This document shows, piece by piece, positions 24,063 to 31,713 of a DNA stretch of 64,000 bases. Within the stretch, counting starts at the first letter, position 1; every line of letters begins with the position of its first letter. Made by a program: the position numbers and the translations under genes. The stretch spans positions 310,001-374,000 of the forward strand of contig CAWDZQ010000004.1 of the NCBI GenBank assembly GCA_963807065.1, given 5' to 3'. The DNA comes from CAWAND01 sp963807065 (GTDB lineage: Bacteria; Chloroflexota; Anaerolineae; Anaerolineales; E44-bin32). Below the pieces are notes generated by a model. That model was not told where the DNA came from, did not search any database, and worked only from the letters and a program-made list of their open reading frames with translations.

Positions 24063-25483
24063 GCCTCGAATCTCCGGCCGAACAGCCACAGCCCGATACC
24101 GAACATGAGCACCCCCTGGCCAAACAGCATCAGGAGGTTGAGCGTCACATTGCCGTGCCCGGTCGCCAGCTGATCGAAGGCATCGCGCCCCCAATAGATG
24201 ATCGAGAAGGCCGACACCGACCGCGGCAGCTGGAAGCCGAACCCTCCGCCCAAAACTCCCAGTGCGATGTTCAATACCGACCCGACCACATTGGCTTGCT
24301 CGATACCCTTGAGGACACCGGCCAGCAGCATGCCCAGCCCGGAGACAGCCACGCCTGCCCCGAGCACTGTCAGACCCAGAGCAACCCAGTTGGTTCCCCA
24401 GATCAGGGTCGGCCTGCCCTCAATCAGGCTGCCCACGACGGTCAACGCCACGATCAGAGCCACCAACTGGAACAACACGCTGGCCAGCACGCCCACTAAT
24501 TTGCCGCCCAGGATCGCCCAACGGGGGGTCGGTGATGTCAGCATCCGCTGCAGCGTCCAGTTCTTCCTTTCCTCGTACATACTCAAGATGCCAAACTGGC
24601 CCGTAAACAAGGCGAAGAACATGGCCTGGGCCGATCCGATGGTGACCAGCAGCGTTCCAGCGATGCTGCTTTGTGCCGCCTGAACCGGTTCCTCGACCAG
24701 GCCCACCAGATCACCGGAGGGCATGAATGCGCACGCAAACAGGTTGCCAAAGTCTTGGTTCACCGCCGAGGCCAAGACGTCGGGGTGGCGGGCAGCCAGT
24801 TGGCTCATGGTCGCCCCAATGGCGATATCGCCGCTCACCATCTGACTCACGATGCCTTCGACCACACTGCGAACGATGCCGGCCGAGAGGCCGTCACCCT
24901 GGTTGCCATAGACGGCCACGCTCACGGAGGGGGGCATCCGGGTCGGGTTGGTCATACCCGTCATGCTGGACGAAAAGCCTGCAGGAATGATCACCGCTGC
25001 CGTGTAGATTCCCTTGTCCACCGCTGTCCGGGCGGCCTGATCCAATGCCTCAGAGGCTGCGATAGCCGGAGAGGCAGCCGGAACGGTTCCAGCCTTGATC
25101 AGCTTCTGGGCGGCGGCGTCATCGAAGACAGTTCCGTGGATCAGCTCACCCACCGCCATCCCCCCGGCCGAGTTGCCGCTGGGCGTCTCCGTCGGCTGCG
25201 GGCAGGTGGACCCACTGGGGACACTGCCCGAGGGGATCGTGCCTTCCGTCAGCAGGTTGAGCAGCACATCGCCAAACGCCACACCATACTGGCCTCGCCG
25301 GTCATGGTTAACTACGGCCACCGGGATGCCCCGAATCGGGCTTCCGCCCCGTCCGAGTCCGCCAAAGGCCAGACCAATCAAGGTGGAGATCGCCAGCGGC
25401 GCCGCCAACATGATCAGCAGCAAGTTGCGATCGGTGAACCGCGTGGTGAGTTCTTTCAAGGCAATGACCCATAGCTTGGTCAT
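24059..25483 (-). CDS. ABC-2 type exporter permease, first subunit
   Basis: This 474-aa protein has the same architecture as its neighbour: an N-terminal helix (LLLIMLAAPLAISTLIGLAF), a large external domain, and a C-terminal ABC-2 membrane domain with SMYEERKNWTLQRMLTSPTP. It starts one nt after the ATPase stop (TGA-A-ATG). The two permeases are likely to form a heterodimer. An unusual external Cys pair (CPQ near 95, FACAFM near 250) is present. Confidence 0.9.
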   Translation of the reverse strand: MTKLWVIALKELTTRFTDRNLLLIMLAAPLAISTLIGLAFGGLGRGGSPIRGIPVAVVNHDRRGQYGVAFGDVLLNLLTEGTIPSGSVPSGSTCPQPTETPSGNSAGGMAVGELIHGTVFDDAAAQKLIKAGTVPAASPAIAASEALDQAARTAVDKGIYTAAVIIPAGFSSSMTGMTNPTRMPPSVSVAVYGNQGDGLSAGIVRSVVEGIVSQMVSGDIAIGATMSQLAARHPDVLASAVNQDFGNLFACAFMPSGDLVGLVEEPVQAAQSSIAGTLLVTIGSAQAMFFALFTGQFGILSMYEERKNWTLQRMLTSPTPRWAILGGKLVGVLASVLFQLVALIVALTVVGSLIEGRPTLIWGTNWVALGLTVLGAGVAVSGLGMLLAGVLKGIEQANVVGSVLNIALGVLGGGFGFQLPRSVSAFSIIYWGRDAFDQLATGHGNVTLNLLMLFGQGVLMFGIGLWLFGRRFEA

Positions 25484-25484
25484 T

Positions 25485-26486
25485 TCAATCCCGCAGGGCC
25501 CGGCCCGTCAGTTTGAGAAACACGGCCTCCAGATCGGGCTCGTGTACTTCGACGGATTGGATGGATGTACCCGCCGCTTCGATCAGATGCAATACGGCCG
25601 GAAGCGCTCTGCGGCCGCGCCGAGCCGTGATCATCAGCAGCCCGCTGGTGTTTGCCCTATCTTGCCCATCCGCTCCGGCCGGGTCGAACGCGGCGTCTGT
25701 CACGCCTTCAACCTGCTTCTGAATCCGCTCCAGCAGATCCGCACCAGGCGTCCAATCCCCCACCTTGAAGACCAGCCTATCTTCTTCGCCGACCTTTTGA
25801 ATGAGATCCCCTTGGTTGCCCAGGGCGATAATTTCGCCATGGTCGATGATTCCAACCCGGTCGCTCAGCTCTTGGGCTTCTTCCATGAGGTGCGTCGTGT
25901 AGAGCACGGTCATGCCCCGCTGGTCGCGGAGCAGTTTGACCGTATCCAAAATGCGGCGCCGGCTTTGGGGATCGATGCCCACCGTCGGCTCATCCATGTA
26001 GACGACCTGGGGATCGTGCAAGAGTCCGGCGGCGATGTTGACCCGACGTTTCATCCCCCCCGAATAGGTCGAAAGGCGTTCCTTCTGGCGGTCGGTCAGC
26101 TCGATGAACTCGAGGGCATCGTCCACTCGGTGCGCCAGGTCTTCGCCGCCCAGTCCATACATCCGGCCGAAGAACTCCAGGTTCTGTCGAGCGTTCAGAT
26201 TGGGATAGAGTGCGATCTCCTGAGGCACCACCCCTAAAAGGCGTTTCGCCTGGAGCGGCTCTCGGGTGATGGAATGACCGCCGATGAATGCGTCCCCTCG
26301 TGTGGGCTCGACCAGACCGCTGATCATGGAAATTGTGGTGGTCTTTCCGGCTCCGTTCGGGCCAAGCAGGCTGAAGATCTCGCCCTTGCTGATTTCCAAG
26401 TTGACGCCTTTGACGGCCTCTATCTGGGCACCGTGATCACCAGAAAAAGTCTTGGCCAAATCCCTGGTTTCGACCATCACGTCCAT
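25485..26486 (-). CDS. ABC exporter ATP-binding protein (DrrA/CcmA-like)
   Basis: This 333-aa ATPase heads a three-gene exporter operon. Walker A GPNGAGKTTT (near 43-52), signature YSGGMKRRVNIAAGLL, Walker B VVYMDEPTVGIDP, and H-loop VLYTTHLMEEA are intact. The C-terminal segment of about 100 residues ending EPDLEAVFLKLTGRAL is the usual DrrA-type tail. The start ATG 26486 has GGAG upstream. The promoter -10 is at 26530-26535. Confidence 0.95.
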   Translation of the reverse strand: MDVMVETRDLAKTFSGDHGAQIEAVKGVNLEISKGEIFSLLGPNGAGKTTTISMISGLVEPTRGDAFIGGHSITREPLQAKRLLGVVPQEIALYPNLNARQNLEFFGRMYGLGGEDLAHRVDDALEFIELTDRQKERLSTYSGGMKRRVNIAAGLLHDPQVVYMDEPTVGIDPQSRRRILDTVKLLRDQRGMTVLYTTHLMEEAQELSDRVGIIDHGEIIALGNQGDLIQKVGEEDRLVFKVGDWTPGADLLERIQKQVEGVTDAAFDPAGADGQDRANTSGLLMITARRGRRALPAVLHLIEAAGTSIQSVEVHEPDLEAVFLKLTGRALRD

Positions 26487-26529
26487 GTCGGGCTCCGATA
26501 TTCTTGGGGAGGGCTGGTCATCGGTGCCA

Positions 26530-26538
26530 ATTCTAGCA
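26530..26538 (-). promoter_or_regulatory. Extended -10 element upstream of the ABC exporter operon
   Basis: The minus strand reads TGCTAGAAT, an extended -10 hexamer about 44 nt before the ATPase start. The -35 match is weak (TTTGCT at 16 nt). Confidence 0.45.
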
Positions 26539-26644
26539 TCAACCCCATCTCAGCAAATGGCACAGGGCCGGGCGGCATTGCACCGGCGAGATGCAGGTGG
26601 GGCACGGCGAGGTAAACCTTTCCTTCGGATGGTGACAAAGGGCG

Positions 26645-26658
26645 GTGACAAGTGTCAC
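26645..26658. promoter_or_regulatory. Inverted repeat GTGACA-AG-TGTCAC
   Basis: A perfect 6-bp-arm palindrome lies in the divergent interval between the exporter operon and the membrane protein at 26771. GGTGACAA also occurs 16 nt earlier as a direct copy. This is a possible operator for either side. Confidence 0.35.
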
Positions 26659-26770
26659 TGATGGTCATCTGCGACTCTTCGTAGACTCATCTCACGTGAT
26701 CCAGGCATGGCTTTCCTGGGCTATCGTGCTCGAAGCTATTGAGCCATACGGCTCGGAGGAAACACAACCC

Positions 26771-27187
26771 ATGGCCCTACGCCTTTCCCGCATCCTGCTC
26801 GTCATCCTCGAAGGCTTCCTCGCCCTGACCGCCATCGGAGGCGGGATCGGCCTGCTTACCGGCATACTGGCAATGCCGGTGACCTACCTCGCCGGCTCAA
26901 TGTTCACCAGCTTTCTCATTCCCGGTCTTTCACTGATGGTCATCGTCGGCGGGCTGGCGCTCGCCGGGGCATTCTTGGCCGTTCGGCGCCACCCCTATGC
27001 AGCGGCCGTGACGGCTGCCTCGGGCATCGTGATCATCGTCTTCGAGCTTGTCGAAGTCATGGTGATCGGCTCTCCGGCCGGCCTGGCGCGCAACCTGCAG
27101 GTCTTCTATTTCAGCCTGGGGCTGCTGATTCTGCTGATTTCCCTGGCCCCTCTGGCGCAGCTTCGTCGGAGCCCGTCTCGGGCCTAG
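26771..27187 (+). CDS. Hypothetical four-helix membrane protein
   Basis: ATG 26771 (MALRLSRILLVILEGFL) with GGAGG 12 nt upstream gives 138 aa. The frame is open to 26645, but that part does not look coding. Four hydrophobic segments lie near 5-30, 45-68, 75-100 and 110-130. There are no charged catalytic motifs. Family not recognised. Confidence 0.7.
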   Translation: MALRLSRILLVILEGFLALTAIGGGIGLLTGILAMPVTYLAGSMFTSFLIPGLSLMVIVGGLALAGAFLAVRRHPYAAAVTAASGIVIIVFELVEVMVIGSPAGLARNLQVFYFSLGLLILLISLAPLAQLRRSPSRA

Positions 27188-27281
27188 GCCCCCGGGGCGA
27201 CAATCCGAAGTTGAGATTGGCCTCCGGACGTGAGAGGCGGAGTGTCGTCGTGATTGCCCCCAGGCAGAAGGAGGTGGTCCG

Positions 27282-27326
27282 ATGACGCGTGAAACAGCCT
27301 ATGTGGCCAGGGCCATTTTCGGATGA
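27282..27326 (+). other. Fourteen-codon ORF with strong ribosome site, in frame with the next CDS
   Basis: ATG 27282 follows GGAGGTGG and opens MTRETAYVARAIFG, then TGA at 27324. The frame continues after the TGA into the PH-like gene (GTG 27336). Either this is the true N-terminus interrupted by a nonsense codon, or a leader peptide with re-initiation 9 nt downstream. Confidence 0.5.
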
Positions 27327-27335
27327 AGGTCGCCG

Positions 27336-27611
27336 GTGCCGGCTTTGCAGGAATCACGGACCAGAGTTCTCATCCACTACGAGCAGGCACTCCTTCGCAG
27401 CCGCAAGTCGATGATGCCCATCCCCTACCACCAGATCGTCGGCGTGGCGTCGGCGGAGGAGGGCACCCGATTGAAGACCGGCGAGATCACGCTTCTGACG
27501 TCCGCCGGCCAATTCACCTTCGAGTTCCGTGACGCGGAGAAGGCGCACTGGACATACGAGTTTGTCGTGGACCGGATCCTCAACCAGGCGCTGCCGCAGG
27601 GCCGCGGATGA
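27336..27611 (+). CDS. PH-domain-like small protein
   Basis: The 91-aa product from GTG 27336 resembles bacterial PH-like domains: TRVLIHYEQALLRSRKSMM, PYHQIVGVASAEEGTRLKTG, ITLLTSAGQFTFEFRDAEKA, then a C-terminal helix with HWTYEFVVDRIL. GTG 27336 has no ribosome site of its own. The strong site belongs to ATG 27282 in the same frame, cut off by a TGA. Its stop overlaps the next gene as ATGA. Confidence 0.65.
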   Translation: MPALQESRTRVLIHYEQALLRSRKSMMPIPYHQIVGVASAEEGTRLKTGEITLLTSAGQFTFEFRDAEKAHWTYEFVVDRILNQALPQGRG

Positions 27612-28135
27612 TTCGGCCCGCAGGACTGCCGCGCCGCTGGCGCCGAATGGTGGGCCGCGTCGGCTGGTGTCTGGCTGCCGCTTGGCTCGGCGCCTGCGCC
27701 ACGTCCACCCCGCACGCTGAAGGTGAGGACACAAACGTGGCTCCGCCTAAACCAACCCATGCCGAGGTACTTGCGGTCCAGACCAGCGGGAGCTCTGCTG
27801 CGTTCACCTTTGCGGTTGAGAACGCCAGCCCCGACACGGGATGTGATCATTACGCTGACTGGTGGGAGGTTGTTAGCCCGGATGGCACGCTGCTGTACCG
27901 GCGCATCCTGCTTCACAGCCACGTCGATGAGCAGCCCTTCACACGCTCCGGCGGACCCGTGGCTGTCTCGCCGGACCAGGACCTGTTCGTGCGCGTCCAT
28001 ATGCACCCCGATGGCTACGCCATCTCTGGCGCGCGGGGTTCGGTCGGCGAGGGATTCTCTTCAATAAAAATCCCGCTCGACTTCGCCGCCCATCTCGAAT
28101 CGGCCCCGCCTCTGCCCGATGACTGTGCCTTCTGA
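27608..28135 (+). CDS. Hypothetical lipoprotein
   Basis: This 175-aa product is coupled by ATGA to the PH-like gene. The signal peptide is Arg-rich (RRWRRMVGRVGWCLAAAWL) and ends at lipobox LGACA. The mature part has a beta-rich look (SSAAFTFAVENASPDTGCDH, DGTLLYRRILLHSHVDEQPF, DLFVRVHMHPDGYA) and two Cys (CDHYADW near residue 79 and CAF at the end), possibly a disulfide. Family not recognised. Confidence 0.75.
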   Translation: MIRPAGLPRRWRRMVGRVGWCLAAAWLGACATSTPHAEGEDTNVAPPKPTHAEVLAVQTSGSSAAFTFAVENASPDTGCDHYADWWEVVSPDGTLLYRRILLHSHVDEQPFTRSGGPVAVSPDQDLFVRVHMHPDGYAISGARGSVGEGFSSIKIPLDFAAHLESAPPLPDDCAF

Positions 28136-28155
28136 CCGTCGTCACCGGTAAAAAC

Positions 28156-28173
28156 TTGTGATTTCTTTCACAA
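28156..28173. promoter_or_regulatory. Rex/CRP-like palindrome upstream of the spermidine-synthase-like gene
   Basis: TTGTGA-TTTCTT-TCACAA, one mismatch from TTGTGAA-N4-TTCACAA, lies 89 nt before the next start codon and 21 nt after the previous stop. A -10-like TAAGAT is about 75 nt further on. Confidence 0.5.
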
Positions 28174-28261
28174 ACTGCGTCGAGGGACCCTGGCGGCTGG
28201 TCGAATCGGAGGACGTACCTCGGTCCACCCGATCGGACGACCTGCGGTAAGATGTGCCAGC

Positions 28262-30400
28262 ATGCCTCTTGATTACACACTGAGCGTCCTGCTCTCGGCG
28301 TTTCTCCTCTTCCAGGTGCAGCCCCTGATCGGCAAGTTCATCCTGCCCTGGTTTGGCGGCACCCCCATGGTTTGGTCTACGGTGCTGCTGTTCTTCCAGG
28401 CCCTGCTCACTGCCGGGTATGCCTATGCCACCTGGCTCCTCACCAGACTTCGCCCCAAGCTGCAAGGCTGGGTGCACCTGGTGGCCCTGGGGATGTCGCT
28501 GTCGCTCATCGCCCTGGCCGCCATTTCCTGGCCATCTCCGCTGACACCGGACCCGAGTTGGCGGCCGACGCTGGGTGCGCCGCCCATACCCGGTATTCTC
28601 AGGATTCTGGCGGCGGCGGTCGGCGTGCCCTATCTGATCCTATCGGCCAACAGCACACTGATGCAGGCCTGGTTCCACCGCCAGCACGGCGATCCTCTGC
28701 CCTACCGCCTGTATGCCCTGTCCAACGTGGGCTCTCTCCTGGCGCTGGTCAGCTATCCACTTGTGTTCGAACCCCTGATGAGCTTACCGGTTCAGGCGGA
28801 TGTCTGGTCGGCGGCCTACGTCCTTTTCGCCGCCGCCGCCGGCGTCCTCGCATGGCGGGCTGCCCGGCAGCCGGACGCCGGCCCGCTCAGCCAGGCTGCC
28901 GCCCAGCCCTCAGGGCAGCGGCCGGCCTGGCGCCAGTACGCACTGTGGGTAGGTCTGGCTGCGGTGGCGTCGTCGCTGTTGGTGTCGGTCACCAATCAGA
29001 TCACGCAGGAGGTGGCGGTCATCCCCTTCCTGTGGGTGCTCCCGCTTGCCGTCTACCTGCTGACTTTCGTCCTGGCCTTCTCCGGAGAGCGCCTGTACAA
29101 CCGCCGGCTGTATCTGATCGGGTACGGCGGGCTGAGCTTCTTCAGCCTCTGGTCGCTGGTGCGCTATCCGCCCTTCGGCCTGGCCACGCAGCTGACAGCC
29201 TACGCTCTGCTTCTTTTCGCCGCCTGTATGCTCTGCCACAACGAACTTTACCGTCAGCGCCCGCAGCCCGGCTTTTTGCCCGGCTTCTATTTAATGGTTG
29301 CCCTGGGCGGGGCTCTGGGCGGAATGTTCGTGACGCTGCTCGCGCCGTCCCTGTTTTCCACCGGGTTTTGGGAACTGCAATGGGGCTTGGTGGCAGCCGG
29401 CGTGCTCATGGTCCTGGTCTTGCTTCGTGATCGGCCTCCAGGGACGGCCAAACGCAAGAAGCGTGGCCGCCCACAAATTGAGAGTGACCGACGACGGATG
29501 AGCCCTGCCGCTTGGGCCACTTCCGGCATGGTGGTGGCGCTGGCCGCCCTCACCCTGGTGATCATGCGCTCGACCGGGTCAGCCGCCTTGCTCTCGCTCC
29601 GCAGCTTTTATGGAATCTCGCGCGTCTGGGCCATCAACACCGACCAGCCCGACATCCTGGCCTACCAGTTCACTCACGGCAAAACCGTGCATGGCTTTCA
29701 ATTTGCCGCCGACCGCTTTCGCAAACTGCCTACTGCCTTCTACAGCGACACAAGCGGCGTCGGCATGGCCTTCCTCCTTAACCCTCAGCGGCCTGGCCCC
29801 ATCCAAGTCGGCGGCCTGGGAATGGGTGTAGGGGTGATCGCCGCCTACGGCCAACCCGGGGACGCCTTCCGCTTCTACGAGATTAACCCGGATGTCATCC
29901 GCATCGCCGAGGGTGAGGGCGGCTATTTCTCCTTCCTGTCCGACACCCCGGCCCAGGTGGACGTCGTCCAGGGGGATGCCCGGCTGGCGTTGGAAGATGA
30001 ATTAGCCCAGGGCGAGCCGGAGGCTTTCGATCTCCTCGTGCTGGACGCCTTCAGCGGCGATACGATCCCGCTTCACTTGCTCACGCGTCAAGCCTTCGAT
30101 ATTTACCTTCAGCACCTGGCACCGCATGGAATCATCGCCGTCCACGTCTCCAATCGGAACTTCGATTTGGCGCTGGAGGTCTACCGTCTGGCTGACGCCT
30201 TTGACCTCAGCGCTGTCAAGATTGAGGACGCCGGCGATGGCCTGCAGAGCTACAATTCGGTGTGGATGCTCCTCACCAAGAACCAGACTTTCCTCTCCAA
30301 TCCCAACATCGTCAGCCGCGCCTCGCCCCGCCCGGCGATTCCCGCCAGCCTTCCCGTTTGGACAGACAACTACAGCAATCTGCTTGCCGTGTTGAAGTGA
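28262..30400 (+). CDS. Membrane-anchored spermidine-synthase-like protein
   Basis: The 712-aa protein joins about ten membrane helices (residues 1-385, starting LDYTLSVLLSAFLLFQVQP) and a linker to a C-terminal Rossmann domain of the spermidine synthase family (about 470-705). That domain shows IQVGGLGMGVGVIAAYG (nucleotide loop), FYEINPDVIRIAEGEGGYF, and LLVLDAFSGDTIPLHLLTRQ. True spermidine synthases need a substrate loop that is not evident here, so the aminopropyl acceptor and even the reaction are unproven. Such fusions are widespread and mostly uncharacterised. A Rex-like site lies upstream. Confidence 0.85.
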   Translation: MPLDYTLSVLLSAFLLFQVQPLIGKFILPWFGGTPMVWSTVLLFFQALLTAGYAYATWLLTRLRPKLQGWVHLVALGMSLSLIALAAISWPSPLTPDPSWRPTLGAPPIPGILRILAAAVGVPYLILSANSTLMQAWFHRQHGDPLPYRLYALSNVGSLLALVSYPLVFEPLMSLPVQADVWSAAYVLFAAAAGVLAWRAARQPDAGPLSQAAAQPSGQRPAWRQYALWVGLAAVASSLLVSVTNQITQEVAVIPFLWVLPLAVYLLTFVLAFSGERLYNRRLYLIGYGGLSFFSLWSLVRYPPFGLATQLTAYALLLFAACMLCHNELYRQRPQPGFLPGFYLMVALGGALGGMFVTLLAPSLFSTGFWELQWGLVAAGVLMVLVLLRDRPPGTAKRKKRGRPQIESDRRRMSPAAWATSGMVVALAALTLVIMRSTGSAALLSLRSFYGISRVWAINTDQPDILAYQFTHGKTVHGFQFAADRFRKLPTAFYSDTSGVGMAFLLNPQRPGPIQVGGLGMGVGVIAAYGQPGDAFRFYEINPDVIRIAEGEGGYFSFLSDTPAQVDVVQGDARLALEDELAQGEPEAFDLLVLDAFSGDTIPLHLLTRQAFDIYLQHLAPHGIIAVHVSNRNFDLALEVYRLADAFDLSAVKIEDAGDGLQSYNSVWMLLTKNQTFLSNPNIVSRASPRPAIPASLPVWTDNYSNLLAVLK

Positions 30401-30469
30401 GCGTTGAGCTCTGAGCTTTGGGCTCATTGTCTCTGCCGACTTGGGCAGGAGTCCCCCTCCTGTTCATGT

Positions 30470-30550
30470 CATTGCGAGCGAGCGGAGCGACCGCCTGTCC
30501 CAATCTTGATTGGGGCAGGCATCGCCTCACCAGGACATCTTGATGTCCCC
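30470..30550. repeat. Intergenic palindromic repeat with two TT-loop hairpins
   Basis: The segment begins TCATTGCGAGCGAGCGGAGC, a sequence typical of dispersed intergenic repeats. It then has a 13-bp hairpin (30493-30505 with 30508-30520, one G-U pair) and a 7-bp hairpin GGACATC-TT-GATGTCC (30533-30548). Both hairpins have TT loops. Only one copy is in the window. Confidence 0.5.
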
Positions 30551-30676
30551 GGCTCAAGGGCATCTTCACATCTGGTCTGGGATCACCATCGACTTGCGGT
30601 CCGTTTTCCTGGGCGTTTCCCCTCCCGGCAAAGCCAGGCGTGTGATGGACCGCCGGCCAGAAAGGAAGTAGCAGTT

Positions 30677-30694
30677 TTGTGAATTCCTTCACAA
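30677..30694. promoter_or_regulatory. Perfect Rex-box palindrome upstream of SnoaL and molybdenum hydroxylase genes
   Basis: TTGTGAA-TTCC-TTCACAA is an exact inverted repeat with 7-bp arms, 75 nt before the SnoaL start. TTGTGA itself could serve as a -35 (18 nt from TAGACC), so binding would block transcription. This is the best-placed member of the set. Confidence 0.6.
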
Positions 30695-30768
30695 GGAGAA
30701 TAGACCAGACGATCCCAGCATTTGTTACATTGAAATGGTAGGCTGCGAGGGTCTAGGGAGGTGGGACG

Positions 30769-31149
30769 ATGAGCGGATCGGTCACCAAGCAACAACTCAA
30801 GGGGCTTCTCGAGGCTTTCAACCGACACGATATGGAAGCCATCATGTCCTATTTCGCTGACGATTGTGTGTTGTACATGCCAAAGGGGCATGGGCCCCGT
30901 GGCGATGTCTACCGCGGCAAAGCTGCCGTTCGCGCCGGCTTGGCCACCCGCTTTGAAGGTGTTCCCGATGTACATTACGGCGAGGATCGGCACTGGGCAA
31001 TGGAAGACTTCGGCGTCTCCGAGTGGACTCTGACCGGCACACTGCCGGACGGCGAAAAGATCGAGGTACGTGGTGCGGATTTGCTGGAGTTCGAGGCCGG
31101 CAAGATTGTGCGCAAGGACTCTTACTGGAAGATCGTCGATCCAGAATAA
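30769..31149 (+). CDS. SnoaL-like (NTF2 fold) protein
   Basis: The 126-aa product starts at ATG 30769 after GGGAGGTGGG. It has the SnoaL pattern: LLEAFNRHDMEAIMSYFADD, CVLYMPKGHGPRGDVYRGKA, VRAGLATRFEGVPDVHYGED and a C-terminal strand GKIVRKDSYWKIVDPE. Such proteins are cyclases, isomerases or binding partners. The substrate cannot be read from sequence. It precedes the hydroxylase pair by 81 nt and may share its transcript. Confidence 0.85.
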   Translation: MSGSVTKQQLKGLLEAFNRHDMEAIMSYFADDCVLYMPKGHGPRGDVYRGKAAVRAGLATRFEGVPDVHYGEDRHWAMEDFGVSEWTLTGTLPDGEKIEVRGADLLEFEAGKIVRKDSYWKIVDPE

Positions 31150-31230
31150 TGGCTCGCCATCACCGGCCGGCCTCTCGATCCCGATTCGCTGGACTTGGTG
31201 CATGAAGCTACCAAACACGAGGTAGTCCAG

Positions 31231-31710
31231 ATGAACGATCCACTCGCAATCACCGTCAACGGCCAAAGACACACCGTCCAGTCTCAACCGGAGACACCCT
31301 TGCTGTACGTTCTGCGCGACGAGCTCGGCTTGGCCGGGCCGCAGTTTGGATGCGGCTCCGAGACCTGCAAGGCATGCACCGTACTGGTCGGAGCCCGAGA
31401 GGTCCAAGCCTGCAAGTTTCCCGTGTCCGAGGCCACCGACGGTGCCATCACCACATTGGAGGGTCTGCAAGCCGAAGGTGAGCTGCACCCTATTCAACGC
31501 GCATTCATCGACGAGCAGGCCACCCAGTGCGGTTACTGCGTCAACGGCATGGTCATGACCACGGCCACGTTCCTCCACCGCAATCACCAGCCGACCGATG
31601 ATGAGATCCGTGAGGCGCTTGAAGGTAATCTGTGCCGCTGCGGTGCTCATTCCCGCATCCTGAAAGCAGTAAGGCGGGCCGCCGACTACATGGCTGAAGA
31701 GGGAGGGTGA
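31231..31710 (+). CDS. [2Fe-2S] small subunit of a molybdenum hydroxylase (IorA/CoxS-like)
   Basis: ATG 31231 with GAGGT upstream gives 159 aa. The N-terminal plant-type ferredoxin cluster is in FGCGSETCKACTVLV with a fourth Cys in VQACKFP. The C-terminal helical domain binds the second cluster with CGYCVNGMVM and CRCGAHSRI. It passes electrons from the molybdopterin site in the next gene. The frame upstream to 31195 is open but unsupported. Confidence 0.94.
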   Translation: MNDPLAITVNGQRHTVQSQPETPLLYVLRDELGLAGPQFGCGSETCKACTVLVGAREVQACKFPVSEATDGAITTLEGLQAEGELHPIQRAFIDEQATQCGYCVNGMVMTTATFLHRNHQPTDDEIREALEGNLCRCGAHSRILKAVRRAADYMAEEGG

Positions 31711-31713
31711 GCT

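Larger units (their letters stand above)
30401..30768. other. Intergenic region with hairpin repeats and a Rex-like site
   Basis: Nothing coding is visible. It holds a repeat-like segment at 30470-30550, a Rex-like palindrome at 30677-30694, and TTGTTACATT near 30720 as a possible -10 area for the SnoaL gene. Confidence 0.6.

Noticed and set aside
27324..27326. Selenocysteine at the in-frame TGA
   Set aside because: The downstream hairpin is very short, no selenoprotein family matches, and PH-like domains have no redox role.
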